Source: Paenibacillaceae bacterium (lineage in GTDB: Bacteria; Bacillota; Bacilli; Paenibacillales; Paenibacillaceae). From it: 64,000 nucleotides of DNA. The translations under genes were made by a program, and so were the position numbers. Within the stretch, counting starts at the first letter, position 1; each line of letters opens with the position of its first letter. A model generated the notes under the pieces. It made no database searches. It was given only the letters and a program-made list of their open reading frames with translations, and had not been told where the DNA came from. Where the stretch lies: the NCBI GenBank assembly GCA_004134985.1, contig REGQ01000060.1, positions 1 to 64,000 on the forward strand. The letters run 5' to 3'. Below are positions 34,602-43,852 of this stretch, one piece after another.

Positions 34602-37202
34602 TCACTCAGCGTCAAAATTCGCAACCTTCGTAAAGTAACCGTTGCTTGAACCCAGATATATTGTGCCGTCTAGTCCGGTGATCATCCCGTACTCGAAATA
34701 CGGATAATACGAATCAAGCCAGCCTACTCTGGCATCGCTCAGTCTCCAGGCAATCGACCCGTCGGACTTGTTCAAGGCGACTACATCGCCGGCATGATTG
34801 TTGACAAGCAAATAGTCCCGATAAGGCACAAAAGCACTGCTGTTTACATCCGTCTCCCAGATGACTTTGCCTGTGGCAAGCTGCGCCATTCGAACGTGTT
34901 CGTCTATCGAATAATAGATATAGCCGCCATCCACTTTTCCGCGCCACCCGCTGCCGTTAACCGTCCAGATCGCGTCGCCGCTCTTGGCTTCAATTAGGGA
35001 CGTAGCGGTGTCCCCGCTCAAGTGCAAGGGCTTGCCGTCCCGCGACTTCACCTGAAGAATATACCGGTCATTGATATGGGAGTAAATATAATAGCCTTCT
35101 TCGTAAGGCAAACTCAGCTTCTCCTTGCCTGTGGCGATTTCGGTCAGCACCCACGCGTCTTCAGAAAACGTCCATACTTCTCCGGCGCCCGGCTTAAAGT
35201 TCCGCCCGTCACCGCCAAGACCGTGTGAGGTTCTGAGTTCCCTCTTCCTGTTCGTCCATGCGGTCTTGCCACTGATCGGATCAAGCCCGATCACACCCGC
35301 GCTGATGCCGCCATCGAGTCCATACGGCCCGATCTGAGCCAGCAAGCGCGACTCGGCAAAGTAGCCGGCATGCAGATAGACAGCCTGATCGAAGGATCGC
35401 TCCCACATCGGTTCACCGCTATCCATTTCCCACGCCTGAATCTTCCCTCGCCTGCCGCCGGAGTCATCGCCAAGCGCCACGCCTACAGCCAGCGTCTGCC
35501 CGGCTGCGGCGATCCCGATGCCCCAAACCTGGTCTTTATCGGTCGCATATTGCAGTTCTTTCTCCCAGCGTTTCTCCCCGGTCTGCGTGTCGATCACATG
35601 GACTCTGTAGATCGTCTTCCCCTCATATTCAGGATTGGAATCATAGCTCATGAAGGCGATATACTTCTCATCCTCAGACATCACATAGCCGATGAGACTG
35701 AAATCCAGATCGACCTGCCATACCTTCGCGCCCGAGTGACGATTAACCGCATACAAGTTGGAGTCGTAATGCATCCCGCTGAATCCACCGTCATGACCGG
35801 CGATAAGCAGCAAGTTTTCCGCCTGTCCAATCAGGAAATTGTACGCCATATCGCTTTGAACGCGCCATTGCCAATCGAGCCTGCGCGATGCGATGGACCG
35901 ATGCTCGGCATCCTCAGCTTCAAAGAGGTATCCGCGAAGTCCCCCGTCTTCATCCCACGTCATGACAAGTAGCGTTTCTGCATGTTCATACCGCCATTGT
36001 TCCAGCGTCTTCATCGGCTCGCCAGTAGGTATCACATTATTAGAAGTCTCGATAAAATGGGGCTCGCCGAACACTTCGCGAATGCGCTTCTTGGACTCCC
36101 CAAGCCGCAACAGGCTGTTCACGGCTATTTCGAGCAAGTCGGAATCAAGCTTTGTGTCTGCGGACAAGAGCGGTGTGTATCCGCTGTCCGCCTCTTCATC
36201 TGATCGCAAGAGCGACTTCTTGATCCACACCAATCCGGGAGATTGGTCGGCTTTCTTCGACAACGGCGCGACGGCGCCATAATAATCGCCGTACTCTTCA
36301 AAGATATAGACGGATTCCCCCTGCACCAGTTCTGCCGCGGACAACCCCGCATTCGGGTACCATTCCGCCGTGCCCGATCCGGTCATAATCATGCGTTGCG
36401 GTTTGATCTCTCTGATTTCCATCGCTTTCTCGGTCAGATACCATAAAGGCACCCAACCGCGGCTGCCCTCTAGGTCCAACTCGGCGAAGTGCGCCATCAA
36501 CGATTTGATTTGATACGATTCCGACACGCTTGTCAGGAATGCAAACTGCGGCGTTGGCGCGGATTTCAGGTCGAACGCCGCTCCATTGCGCTTCACGCCG
36601 ACTGTTTGTCCGATCTTGATCCCGTTCTTGGCGGCCAGCTGGCTGTCCTCCGACGATGTCCCGGGTAAATTTCCGAAGGCAGGAATATAGTTATGTACAT
36701 TGCCGTCCGCGTCTTCATAATATAAGACCGCATAGATCAGCTTGCCGTCTTTGGACCATTCAAGGAACAACTGCGCCTGCAGCACATCATTCTGAAATGC
36801 GGTTAAATCCGGCGTAATCAGGCCCTCTCCCTCCCGAAAAACAAAACGGTAATCCTTATTCGCGTAATCATAGCGCCATATATCGACTTCGATCCATTGT
36901 CCGTTCAGGTAATCGCTCAACGTATAGGCATCATAAGCCGGGCCCAATTGCTGCGTGGCTTCCTGCTGCGTCATCCCGGCATGGAGAAGACGGCTGATTT
37001 GGGCTGTCGTTCGCGGCGCACTGCCCTCTACCGCCGAAGACTGCAACGGTTGCTCCCAATCCGCCTGATCATCCCGCAACGTCATATCCTGCCGGACGCC
37101 AATCGGGTCGTCCGCCGCAGGGCGCTTGCCCTCGCATCCTCCGGCTAAGGCCGCTGCCGTCAACCCTATCATTAGAACCGTAATCCATCTAATACGTACC
37201 AT
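34602..37202 (-). CDS. Lipoprotein with PQQ-like beta-propeller
   Basis: The start is the ATG at 37202, with GGAGG 8 bases upstream. The signal peptide ends in the lipobox LAGGC, so the protein is anchored outside the membrane. Two BamE/SmpA-like segments (LLHAGMTQQEATQQLGPAYD near residue 75, and LLRLGESKKRIREVFGEPHF near 360) flank an SH3-like region. From about 450 to the end, repeated blades (VIDTQTGEKRWE, LDPISGKTAW, LATGKVIWET, LNKSDGSIAWRL) form a PQQ-like propeller. Such proteins usually scaffold or sense; no enzymatic residues are visible. Short direct repeats lie on both sides of the gene. Confidence 0.8.
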   Translation of the reverse strand: MVRIRWITVLMIGLTAAALAGGCEGKRPAADDPIGVRQDMTLRDDQADWEQPLQSSAVEGSAPRTTAQISRLLHAGMTQQEATQQLGPAYDAYTLSDYLNGQWIEVDIWRYDYANKDYRFVFREGEGLITPDLTAFQNDVLQAQLFLEWSKDGKLIYAVLYYEDADGNVHNYIPAFGNLPGTSSEDSQLAAKNGIKIGQTVGVKRNGAAFDLKSAPTPQFAFLTSVSESYQIKSLMAHFAELDLEGSRGWVPLWYLTEKAMEIREIKPQRMIMTGSGTAEWYPNAGLSAAELVQGESVYIFEEYGDYYGAVAPLSKKADQSPGLVWIKKSLLRSDEEADSGYTPLLSADTKLDSDLLEIAVNSLLRLGESKKRIREVFGEPHFIETSNNVIPTGEPMKTLEQWRYEHAETLLVMTWDEDGGLRGYLFEAEDAEHRSIASRRLDWQWRVQSDMAYNFLIGQAENLLLIAGHDGGFSGMHYDSNLYAVNRHSGAKVWQVDLDFSLIGYVMSEDEKYIAFMSYDSNPEYEGKTIYRVHVIDTQTGEKRWEKELQYATDKDQVWGIGIAAAGQTLAVGVALGDDSGGRRGKIQAWEMDSGEPMWERSFDQAVYLHAGYFAESRLLAQIGPYGLDGGISAGVIGLDPISGKTAWTNRKRELRTSHGLGGDGRNFKPGAGEVWTFSEDAWVLTEIATGKEKLSLPYEEGYYIYSHINDRYILQVKSRDGKPLHLSGDTATSLIEAKSGDAIWTVNGSGWRGKVDGGYIYYSIDEHVRMAQLATGKVIWETDVNSSAFVPYRDYLLVNNHAGDVVALNKSDGSIAWRLSDARVGWLDSYYPYFEYGMITGLDGTIYLGSSNGYFTKVANFDAE

Positions 37203-37321
37203 CACAACGCCTCCGTCCAACGTTAGATTTGATACTTAGAGCTTGCTAAGAAACGCCCTCTTTCATATGCGATCTATTCGCTCGAACGTAATTTGCCAAT
37301 CCGATGAGCCAATTCCCGGCT

Positions 37322-37364
37322 AGGAGTCTGTCCGACGAAAAACGTAACTTGTAAACTCTCGCAT
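37322..37364. repeat. Partial copy B of the 34.4-kb element
   Basis: AGGAGTCTGTCCGACGAAAA is identical to copy A, and the next 23 bases match with a few changes and one gap. The second inverted repeat is missing. Copies A and B lie in the same orientation on either side of the PQQ gene. Confidence 0.65.
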
Positions 37365-37425
37365 ATTCAGATGTTTCATACCGAACGTGGGAAAGATTTC
37401 GATAACAAGCTTATTTAATAATTCC

Positions 37426-37457
37426 TTGACCCTCACCCTTAGGGGAGAGTTTATAAT
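37426..37457 (+). promoter_or_regulatory. MerR-type promoter with 20-bp spacer
   Basis: TTGACC (37426-37431) and TATAAT (37452-37457) are separated by 20 bases, longer than normal. The spacer holds an inverted repeat (ACCCTcaCCCTTAGGGgAGAGT). This geometry is characteristic of MerR-activated promoters and matches the MerR gene in this operon. Confidence 0.8.
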
Positions 37458-37488
37458 GCATATAGTTCAAGTTTGAAAGGGGTACTCT

Positions 37489-38388
37489 ATGCAACATTAT
37501 AACATGCATATAGGACAGCAGAATAATCAATTAAAATGGTGGATAACCGTCCCTTCAGGCTGGGGAGTTTTCGTGCTTGCTTTGTTTCTTGCTACTTCGC
37601 TCGGAACAATCGTTCATCTCAAGGGAGCTTCAGAACTCATGAGGCAATGTATACAAGCAAGCATAGTCTCACTCATCACTGTGCCATCCCTCTATTTTCT
37701 ACTTAAACATACGACTAGTAGACCATTCCGCTCTATTGGACTGTCGCGATGGAGGCAATCCATTCCTAAAGCCATTAGCGGAGCAGCGCTCGTGATCGTT
37801 CTTTCTGGAGCAGGGTTCATTCTCGCACACTTATTGGGCTGGATCAAAATCACGCAATTTCATTTCTCTCTCCCACTAGTAATGGCATTGTTCTTGAATA
37901 TGATCATCGCTTTCTTCTATGAAGCTTTTCCAGAGGAATTAACTTTCCGAGGCACGGTGTACCATGCTCTAAAGGGACAGTTTAATAAAATCGTTGCTTT
38001 AATTCTTCAACCGATCCTGTTCGTGCTAGCTCCAGTTGCTGTAAGCGGGCTACAATATCTCACAGGACAAGAATCTCTCCCTATAACATTAGATTATATT
38101 ATACTATTGTTATCTTTTGGATTCATTCTTCAACTCCTACGTATTGTGACAGGAAGCTTATGGACCTCAATAGCCTTTCATGTAGCCTTTCTCGAAAATT
38201 CTCGGTTCTTCGTACTGCAACGCGAGACACGCTTCATCACCTATGAAGAAATCATACCAGGTACAGGTGAATTATTTATCATCTTCTTTATGACGCTTAT
38301 TGTTGGTATTCTTATATTAATAGTGGCTGCAATGGTCCGTAGAAATACGATTCGCTGGCACCGGTTCGGGGGAGACAACCATGTATAG
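37489..38388 (+). CDS. CPBP-family intramembrane protease (CAAX protease-like)
   Basis: A 299-residue membrane protein with about seven spans. The CPBP/Abi motif EELTFRG (about residue 150, EExxxR) is intact, and a later His-containing motif (SIAFHVAFLEN) supplies the second metal-site region. Such proteins cleave substrates within the membrane or confer immunity to peptides. AAAGGGG precedes the ATG. It overlaps the MerR gene by 8 bases, and both are driven by the promoter at 37426, so it is part of the MerR response. Confidence 0.85.
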   Translation: MQHYNMHIGQQNNQLKWWITVPSGWGVFVLALFLATSLGTIVHLKGASELMRQCIQASIVSLITVPSLYFLLKHTTSRPFRSIGLSRWRQSIPKAISGAALVIVLSGAGFILAHLLGWIKITQFHFSLPLVMALFLNMIIAFFYEAFPEELTFRGTVYHALKGQFNKIVALILQPILFVLAPVAVSGLQYLTGQESLPITLDYIILLLSFGFILQLLRIVTGSLWTSIAFHVAFLENSRFFVLQRETRFITYEEIIPGTGELFIIFFMTLIVGILILIVAAMVRRNTIRWHRFGGDNHV

Positions 38389-39160
38389 TATAGGACAGTT
38401 AGCCAGTTTGGCTGGGATAACGATAAAAACACTTCATTATTATGAACAATTAGGCTTACTGCAACCACAAAGGAATGAGAAAAACGGATATCGAGTATAC
38501 CACAATGTAGACATTATGAAGCTTCAGGAAATCACTTTATTGAAAGAGATGGGTTTCCTTCTCTCAGAGATCAAAGAAATTATAGGGGCAGGGACAAGCC
38601 GATTGGAAAGGGATAAGGCTGCGGAAATGGACAAGGAGCACATATGGAAAGCAGCCATTGCAAGGCAGCTTGAAGCGCTGCAGGTTAAGCAGGAAAAACT
38701 TCAAAAGGTTGAAACACTACTAAAGACAGCACAATATTCAATTGAAGTAACTGGCATTATCCATGTAGAAGATATTATGCGTTTTGTTAAAGAGCTAGAT
38801 GCACAGGCCTTGTCAAGTAGAGAACAATACCGTAGCAAGCATTTCAGAGAGGAAGAGTTAGCCCAGCTTCCGTCACTTGAACACGATGACCCGCTGGCGT
38901 TGGAATGGGCTGGGCTACTCAACGATATTAATAATCATGTAACGGAGTCTGCTGATTCTCCAGCTTCTCGCCGACTTGCGGCACAGATCATCGCCATGTC
39001 TAACCGTATGTTTTCGGATAATGAAGAGCTTATCGCGAAGTACTGGGAGTTTATACGTCCTCGTAATGACGGAACACCTTCTCTATACGGGATGAGTAAC
39101 GAAGTAATGAATTATATCGAACGTATTTTAGAGAGATATAACCAAAATTGCGGGCAATAA
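38381..39160 (+). CDS. MerR-family regulator
   Basis: A 259-residue protein. The winged-helix N-terminus (YSIGQLASLAGITIKTLHYY, LQEITLLKEMGFLLSEI) is a canonical MerR domain, and a long coiled coil (about 75-120) mediates dimerisation. The C-terminal 130 residues are helical, TipAS-like, and probably bind a drug or peptide. It likely activates its own operon by twisting the 20-bp-spacer promoter at 37426. The inducing ligand is unknown; the co-transcribed CPBP protease suggests a membrane-active compound. Confidence 0.88.
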   Translation: MYSIGQLASLAGITIKTLHYYEQLGLLQPQRNEKNGYRVYHNVDIMKLQEITLLKEMGFLLSEIKEIIGAGTSRLERDKAAEMDKEHIWKAAIARQLEALQVKQEKLQKVETLLKTAQYSIEVTGIIHVEDIMRFVKELDAQALSSREQYRSKHFREEELAQLPSLEHDDPLALEWAGLLNDINNHVTESADSPASRRLAAQIIAMSNRMFSDNEELIAKYWEFIRPRNDGTPSLYGMSNEVMNYIERILERYNQNCGQ

Positions 39161-39436
39161 TGTTTTCATTTACAACTTGAGCAAGGCTCGATCATTTCAT
39201 TTTAAGGAATGGCATTTGCTCACAAACTCATTGACGCTCTTTTTCGATAGCGGACATACCCCCGATGGGGGGATTCGCTCATTCTGGTTTAGCCATCCCA
39301 ATCGACGATATGACCAGCCTGCTTCAAACACTTTTACCGGCAAAAAATTAAGTTCTGCTATGGACCGAGATTAGAATGATTGCCGTACCACGGACGACAA
39401 GGAGAATAGTCCCTCATCGCTTTTTGGGGGTGTCGG
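39161..39436. other. Region between merR and the transposase fragment
   Basis: Short sequence with frame fragments but no start or ribosome site. It may hold further decayed IS sequence, which I cannot verify. Confidence 0.35.
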
Positions 39437-39649
39437 TTAACGGGGCAATGGTATGGAGAGCAACTGCTGGACAAAAGCAGAAGTGGTTACGGTGTTTACG
39501 TCATAGCCCTGCGATTCCAAGAGTTCCTTATATATGCTGTTGCCGCCCATTGAGAACAGGGGTTGCATCACCGTTTCAAAGAGCAGCTTTTTCTTGCGGG
39601 TAAAATCTTTTTTAGGGTTTTTGACATAAGGTACTGGTGCGGCTGACAT
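39437..39649 (-). pseudogene. N-terminal fragment of an IS4-family transposase
   Basis: 70 residues (PYVKNPKKDFTRKKKLLFET, SMGGNSIYKELLESQGYD, TTSAFVQQ) match the first part of IS4-type transposases. The DDE catalytic region is missing, and the frame ends in unrelated sequence after SAFVQQ. Inverted ends cannot be defined. It marks past transposition next to the duplicated two-component region. Confidence 0.65.
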
Positions 39650-39680
39650 TTCTCGTATGAGGGATGTCAGCGTTTTTTTT
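39642..39680 (+). terminator. Hairpin with T8 tract
   Basis: GCTGACAT and ATGTCAGC form an 8-bp stem with a 14-base loop, followed by G and eight T on the plus strand. Read leftwards, its right part overlaps the start of the IS4 fragment. It may shield the transposase from outside transcription, or be a plain terminator. Confidence 0.55.
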
Positions 39681-39727
39681 GAAAAAAAAGCCCGAGAGCC
39701 GAAGCCCCCGGACCTAAACGTTGCTTT

Positions 39728-39922
39728 CTAAATCAATCCCGATTTCTCCAGAAGCCGCTTGACGATGACGGCAACTTCAGCTCTGGTCATGTTGTGCTGC
39801 GGGTCCAAATTGCCGTTTCTTCCTATGACTAATCCGGCATTCACACTTGCCGCCACACCACTCTTCGCATAGGCGGAAACAAGATTGGCATCCTTGAAGC
39901 TCTCCAGCAAATGGCCGGACAT
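39728..39922 (-). pseudogene. Isolated SLH-domain fragment
   Basis: 64 residues (FKDANLVSAYAKSGVAASVN, GLVIGRNGNLDPQHNMTRAE, VAVIVKRLLE) equal one C-terminal SLH domain with a proper stop. Signal peptide and other domains are missing. It lies on the same strand as, and downstream of, the duplicated two-component/propeller region, so it may be the detached C-terminus of a surface protein disrupted here. Confidence 0.7.
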
Positions 39923-39936
39923 TAGCCAATTAATGA

Positions 39937-39961
39937 AACTTAAAGAAAACTTTAAGTTCGC
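39937..39961. repeat. Short repeat/hairpin, copy 1
   Basis: AACTTAAAG-AAAA-CTTTAAGTT is a perfect 9-bp hairpin followed by CGCG. The core AAAGAAAACTTTAAGTTCGCG recurs at 43610-43630, in the same orientation, at the other edge of the first kinase/regulator/propeller unit. Confidence 0.65.
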
Positions 39962-39996
39962 GAACTCGAGATAAAATTGACTAGCTGTTAAAGCCG

Positions 39997-40701
39997 CTAT
40001 GTTCGCGCTTGCATCGCATTTCTGGCAACCAGCATATACCCGCGCCCCCGAACCGTAATGATTCTCTCAGGGTTGTCAACGTCAGACTCGATTTTTTTGC
40101 GTAAATTACTGATGTGTACAGCGACCGTTCTCGTATCCTCCAGACTCTCCGTTCCCCATACGAGCTGAAACAACGCATCGACACTGACGACGCGATTAAC
40201 GTTTTGCGCCATATAGGCCAGTAGGCTGAACTCTTTTTTTGATAAAGAGATGGGTCCACTACCCATGTTGACGGTCTGTGCGTAGAAATCCAGTGTCAAA
40301 CCCGGTATCTCCAACAGTTGTTCACTTCTGCCCGTCGCCACTCTGCGAAGATGAGCTTTGATCTTGGCCATGAGTACTCCTGGACTAAACGGCTTGGTCA
40401 CGTAATCGTCACCACCATAGGATAATGCGCTGATTTTCACCTCGTCTTCCTTACGACTGCTCAGAAACATGATCGGCACATTCGTGTAGCTACGTGCGTT
40501 CATGCACCAATCAATGCCGTTTTCATTGGCTAGCATTACATCCAGTACAATCAAATCCGGCTCGAAAGACGCAAGCAGCTTCATAGCTTCGGTCCCACTA
40601 TAGCTGTAGGAGCATATAAACCCCTCCCTCTCACAATACACCTGAACAATCTCGCATATATGGGGATCATCATCGACGATCATGATTTTGTAATTGTTCA
40701 C
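39997..40701 (-). CDS. OmpR/PhoB-type response regulator, copy 1
   Basis: Receiver domain with the acidic pair DDD and phospho-acceptor Asp54 (LIVLDVML), the Lys in YVTKPFSP, then a winged-helix DNA-binding domain (KKEFSLLAYMA, EDTRTVAVHISNLRKKIE, RGRGYML). I place the start at a GTG (40701) with AAAGGTGA upstream; an ATG seven codons earlier would lie in the ribosome site. The gene overlaps the end of kinase copy 1. It is nearly identical to copy 2 (43853-44557), including matching nucleotide stretches of tens of bases, so the duplication is recent. Confidence 0.9.
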   Translation of the reverse strand: MNNYKIMIVDDDPHICEIVQVYCEREGFICSYSYSGTEAMKLLASFEPDLIVLDVMLANENGIDWCMNARSYTNVPIMFLSSRKEDEVKISALSYGGDDYVTKPFSPGVLMAKIKAHLRRVATGRSEQLLEIPGLTLDFYAQTVNMGSGPISLSKKEFSLLAYMAQNVNRVVSVDALFQLVWGTESLEDTRTVAVHISNLRKKIESDVDNPERIITVRGRGYMLVARNAMQART

Positions 40702-40708
40702 CACACCG

Positions 40709-42241
40709 TCACCTTTCTTCATTTACTATGCAAGGAAGCGATACATAGAATATCGCCCCCGTCTTGCCGTCGCTCGCGGCTCGAATCTTCCCGCCATGCG
40801 CTTGTACGATTTCCCTGCAAATTGCCAGACCGAGCCCGCTGCCCTCTCCCACACCCGGTCGAACATACCTGTAATTGCGATCGAAGATTTGCTCGAGCTG
40901 ATCTGGAGGAATGCCCGCACCAGAGTCTTGGACGCTAATGATCGCATAGCGTGTATGATTCACCTCGTCCACAGCTAGCGCAATACGCACCAGTCCCCCC
41001 TTGGAGGTAAACTTCATTGCGTTCGACACTAGATTAAACAAAACCTGCTCTAATCTCTGCGCATCCATCTTGACAACAGGCAAGTTAGGTCGTTGATCTT
41101 CCGCATCTCCGATATCCAGCATGAAATCCAACCCTGCGTCACGCACGACCAGCACATATTGTTTAAAAAAACCACGCAAGAAGTGACTCGCATGAACCGG
41201 CTCCATTCGGTACGAGATTTGTCCCGTCTCCAAATGCGACAAGAAGGACAACTCCTCGATCATGCGGTTAATTCTTATCGTGTTATCCCGGATATACTTC
41301 AGATACTGTTCATTACGTTCCGGCTTGACCCTGTCCTGAACAGCTTCTACATAACCAAGCATGTTGGACAGCGGCATACGCAGATCATGCGTAATATAGG
41401 CAAGAAGCTCTTTTCTCCCTTGCTCGGAGTGAAGCAAATGGTCATACGAAGTGCGGAGATCATCATGAGCTGCGGATAGTGCTTGTGTGCGTTCCTGCAC
41501 GGTCCTCTCCAAATTCATGTTCATATCGGTCAGCTTGTTGTTAGCGTCCTGCAGCTCCCATGCAATCCTCTCCTCGTTCGATGCCGCCCTCGTAAATCTC
41601 GAAGAAAGCAGAATCATCTGTGCGATTGTAAACACCAACAAACCAAGCGGAAATGTATTTTCGATCGGTGACCATTCGTTGTAATATAGAAAATCGTTAA
41701 TGACCGTAACTAAAGCAACCACCGACACAAACAGGAAGATCAGCACTCCCTCCATACGCCGCTTAGCCGCTATGAATAGCCCAACTATAAGATAAACGAT
41801 ATGTAGAACAATCATTACACCAATCATCGGTAATGATTGCGTATATATAAGTGCAGGGGTCACCACAACAAAGATACAGAATGCGCCGGTTACAATCCGC
41901 GTGCCAATATGAAACCAACGCGACACATAATTCGGAAAGATGCTATCAAAGTAAATCGTGATGATATACCCACTGCTGCAAAGAATAAGGTATTCGATCT
42001 TGAACTGCAATTCCCATGGAATGGCCGGCCACAATTGTGTGATCAAAAGCTTGCCGTCCAACAAGGATCGGATACCGAACAACAAAGTGAACAAACCAAA
42101 ATACAATGGAGCCCGGTCTTTACGTCGCAATATAAACAACAGCAGGTGATACACGCCAATCACCAGCAGGCTGGCGGTGATAAACATTTCAGCAGCAATG
42201 GTCAGATTTGTCCTAACCGTTAACACATCATTGCCGCCCAA
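40709..42241 (-). CDS. Histidine kinase copy 1, sensor domain deleted
   Basis: 510 residues: seven membrane spans (7TMR-DISM type), a coiled coil, a HisKA domain with ITHDLRMP, and HATPase_c motifs NLVSNAMKF, DSGAGIPPDQ and GEGSGLGLAI. Compared with copy 2 (715 residues), the first about 205 residues, including the extracellular DISM sensor domain, are missing. The ancestral start is still visible at 42264 (ATGAGGAGTATTCTCCGATT), but it now runs into a stop after 14 codons because about 0.6 kb is deleted out of frame. Translation would need the TTG at 42241. It may be a pseudogene or a blind kinase. Confidence 0.75.
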   Translation of the reverse strand: MGGNDVLTVRTNLTIAAEMFITASLLVIGVYHLLLFILRRKDRAPLYFGLFTLLFGIRSLLDGKLLITQLWPAIPWELQFKIEYLILCSSGYIITIYFDSIFPNYVSRWFHIGTRIVTGAFCIFVVVTPALIYTQSLPMIGVMIVLHIVYLIVGLFIAAKRRMEGVLIFLFVSVVALVTVINDFLYYNEWSPIENTFPLGLLVFTIAQMILLSSRFTRAASNEERIAWELQDANNKLTDMNMNLERTVQERTQALSAAHDDLRTSYDHLLHSEQGRKELLAYITHDLRMPLSNMLGYVEAVQDRVKPERNEQYLKYIRDNTIRINRMIEELSFLSHLETGQISYRMEPVHASHFLRGFFKQYVLVVRDAGLDFMLDIGDAEDQRPNLPVVKMDAQRLEQVLFNLVSNAMKFTSKGGLVRIALAVDEVNHTRYAIISVQDSGAGIPPDQLEQIFDRNYRYVRPGVGEGSGLGLAICREIVQAHGGKIRAASDGKTGAIFYVSLPCIVNEER

Positions 42242-42441
42242 TTAAATCGGAGAATACTCCTCATTATGAACCAAACCCCAATCTACAGGAGCGTAATAAG
42301 TTAGTTAATGATCTACATTGTATTATCTTTGAAGAAATATATAGCTTACTCAATCCACTCGCTATTAGAAATAATCCTTATATTATCACTCCAAAGAGCA
42401 CCTAGATCTTTTTCCAAACTTTCAAAAAATAGGAATGAACG

Positions 42442-43503
42442 CTATGTACCTTCAACAAAACCTTCCAAAAAAACCTCACTGCCCACAGGCACCCAACTGC
42501 TTCCGTTGTATTTCATCACGGTCACCTCACTGACGTTCGCACTATCGGTATAAACAACAAAGAGGGTGCCTCTTCTGTCTATTACTATCGATGTATTCAA
42601 AGCAACACCTGCCGAAAAACCCGCACTGCCCACGGTCACCCAGCTGCTTCCGTTATATTTCATCACGGTCACTTTATTGGCGTTCCCATAATCTTTATAA
42701 ACAACATAAGGGGTGCCGCTTCCGTCTATCGCTATCGATGTATCCTCAACAGAACCTACCGAAAAACCCGCACTGCCCACGGTCACCCAACTGCTTCCGT
42801 TGTATTTCATCACGGTTGCTTTATTGAAATTCCCATAATCTCTATAGACCACATAAAGGGTGCCGCTTCTGTCTATCGCTATCGATGTATTAAGGGCAAA
42901 ATGTGCTGAAACCCCCGCACTGCCTACGGTCCCCCAACTGTCTCCGTTGTATTTCATCACGATTGCTTTAACAAAGTTCCCAACATCTGTATAAACAACA
43001 TAGGGGGTGCCGCTTCTGTCTATCGCTATCGATGTATCCTCAACAGAACCTACCGAAAAACCTGCACTGCCTACAGTCTCCCAACCGCTTCCGTTGTATT
43101 TCATAACGGTCGCTTTATTAGCGTTCTCAATATCTTTATAGACCACATAGGGGGTGCCGTTTCTATCGATCGCTATCGATGTAAAATCAACCTCACCTGC
43201 CGAAAAACCTGCACTGCCTACAGTCTCCCAACTGCTTCCGTTGTATTTCATCACGGTCGCTTTATTGGCGTTCTCAATATCTTTATAAACCACATAAGAG
43301 TTGCCGCTTCCGTCTATCGCTATTGATTTCGAATAAGCCCCACTTGCCGAAAAGTTTATATTGCCTACGGTTTTCCATTCCATGAAACCAACTTCTTGAA
43401 CCGTCGCCTGCCGCCCAGGCAACAACGGAGTCTCATTACTGACGACCAACATCCTGCTCGGGATAAACCCTTTCGGTTTCAATTGATGCTTACTTGCTTT
43501 CAT
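42442..43503 (-). CDS. Repeat beta-propeller protein (49-residue blades)
   Basis: 353 residues from the ATG at 43503 (GGAGGTACAACT upstream). After about 40 residues the protein consists of six 49-residue repeats of the form SSWVTVGSAGFSxG...TSIAIDxSGTPYVVYKD, followed by a seventh that stops early (VGSEVFLEGFVEGT). Each unit contains the blade pattern of a Kelch/BNR-like propeller. No signal peptide is evident. The early stop suggests a truncated relative of longer surface proteins. The gene sits between the two kinase-regulator copies. Confidence 0.7.
   Translation of the reverse strand: MKASKHQLKPKGFIPSRMLVVSNETPLLPGRQATVQEVGFMEWKTVGNINFSASGAYSKSIAIDGSGNSYVVYKDIENANKATVMKYNGSSWETVGSAGFSAGEVDFTSIAIDRNGTPYVVYKDIENANKATVMKYNGSGWETVGSAGFSVGSVEDTSIAIDRSGTPYVVYTDVGNFVKAIVMKYNGDSWGTVGSAGVSAHFALNTSIAIDRSGTLYVVYRDYGNFNKATVMKYNGSSWVTVGSAGFSVGSVEDTSIAIDGSGTPYVVYKDYGNANKVTVMKYNGSSWVTVGSAGFSAGVALNTSIVIDRRGTLFVVYTDSANVSEVTVMKYNGSSWVPVGSEVFLEGFVEGT
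42480..43380 (-). repeat. 147-bp tandem repeats inside the propeller gene
   Basis: Units of 147 bp (49 codons) repeat six times plus a part. Landmarks such as CCGAAAAACCYGCACTGCC recur with that spacing. Neighbouring units are highly similar, indicating recent expansion. Confidence 0.75.
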
Positions 43504-43609
43504 AGTTGTACCTCCACGATTCGGGATCAGCAGCACTTATCAAGAAAGTGATACTAAATACCATAGTGATTGTATTTTATCATGGTGGATTAGCCTGCTT
43601 ATGAAATCT

Positions 43610-43660
43610 AAAGAAAACTTTAAGTTCGCGCTTGCAACGCACTTTTGGGAGATGACACAT
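43610..43660. repeat. Short repeat copy 2 with remnant of response-regulator end
   Basis: AAAGAAAACTTTAAGTTCGCG repeats the sequence at 39941. The following CTTGCAACGCACTTTTGGG resembles the coding end of the response regulators (CTTGCATCGCATTTCTGGC), so this is a fragment of a third regulator end at the duplication junction. Confidence 0.55.
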
Positions 43661-43744
43661 CGTTTGATGAGGATGGAAAAGCACAGAGTTGTGTTGAGGA
43701 ATTCATTACATTAAGTCGATTGCAAAGCTAGCAGAAAAACAAAA

Positions 43745-43782
43745 AATAGCGGCATAAGGGAGGTGATCCCTACGCCGCTATT
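43745..43782 (-). terminator. Terminator of the second kinase/regulator operon
   Basis: AATAGCGGC / GCCGCTATT, with an inner AGGG/CCCT pairing. On the minus strand it is followed by TTTTG. It lies about 70 bases after the regulator stop at 43853. Confidence 0.8.
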
Positions 43783-43852
43783 ATTAATGAATTCAATCTT
43801 TAGGTTTAATTTGGGTGACTGTAGCTGTATGGTCACACTACCAACCTTAACG

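Noticed and set aside
42480-43380. Regularly spaced repeats considered as a CRISPR array
   Set aside because: The 147-bp period lies in one reading frame and encodes propeller blades; the repeats have no unique spacers.
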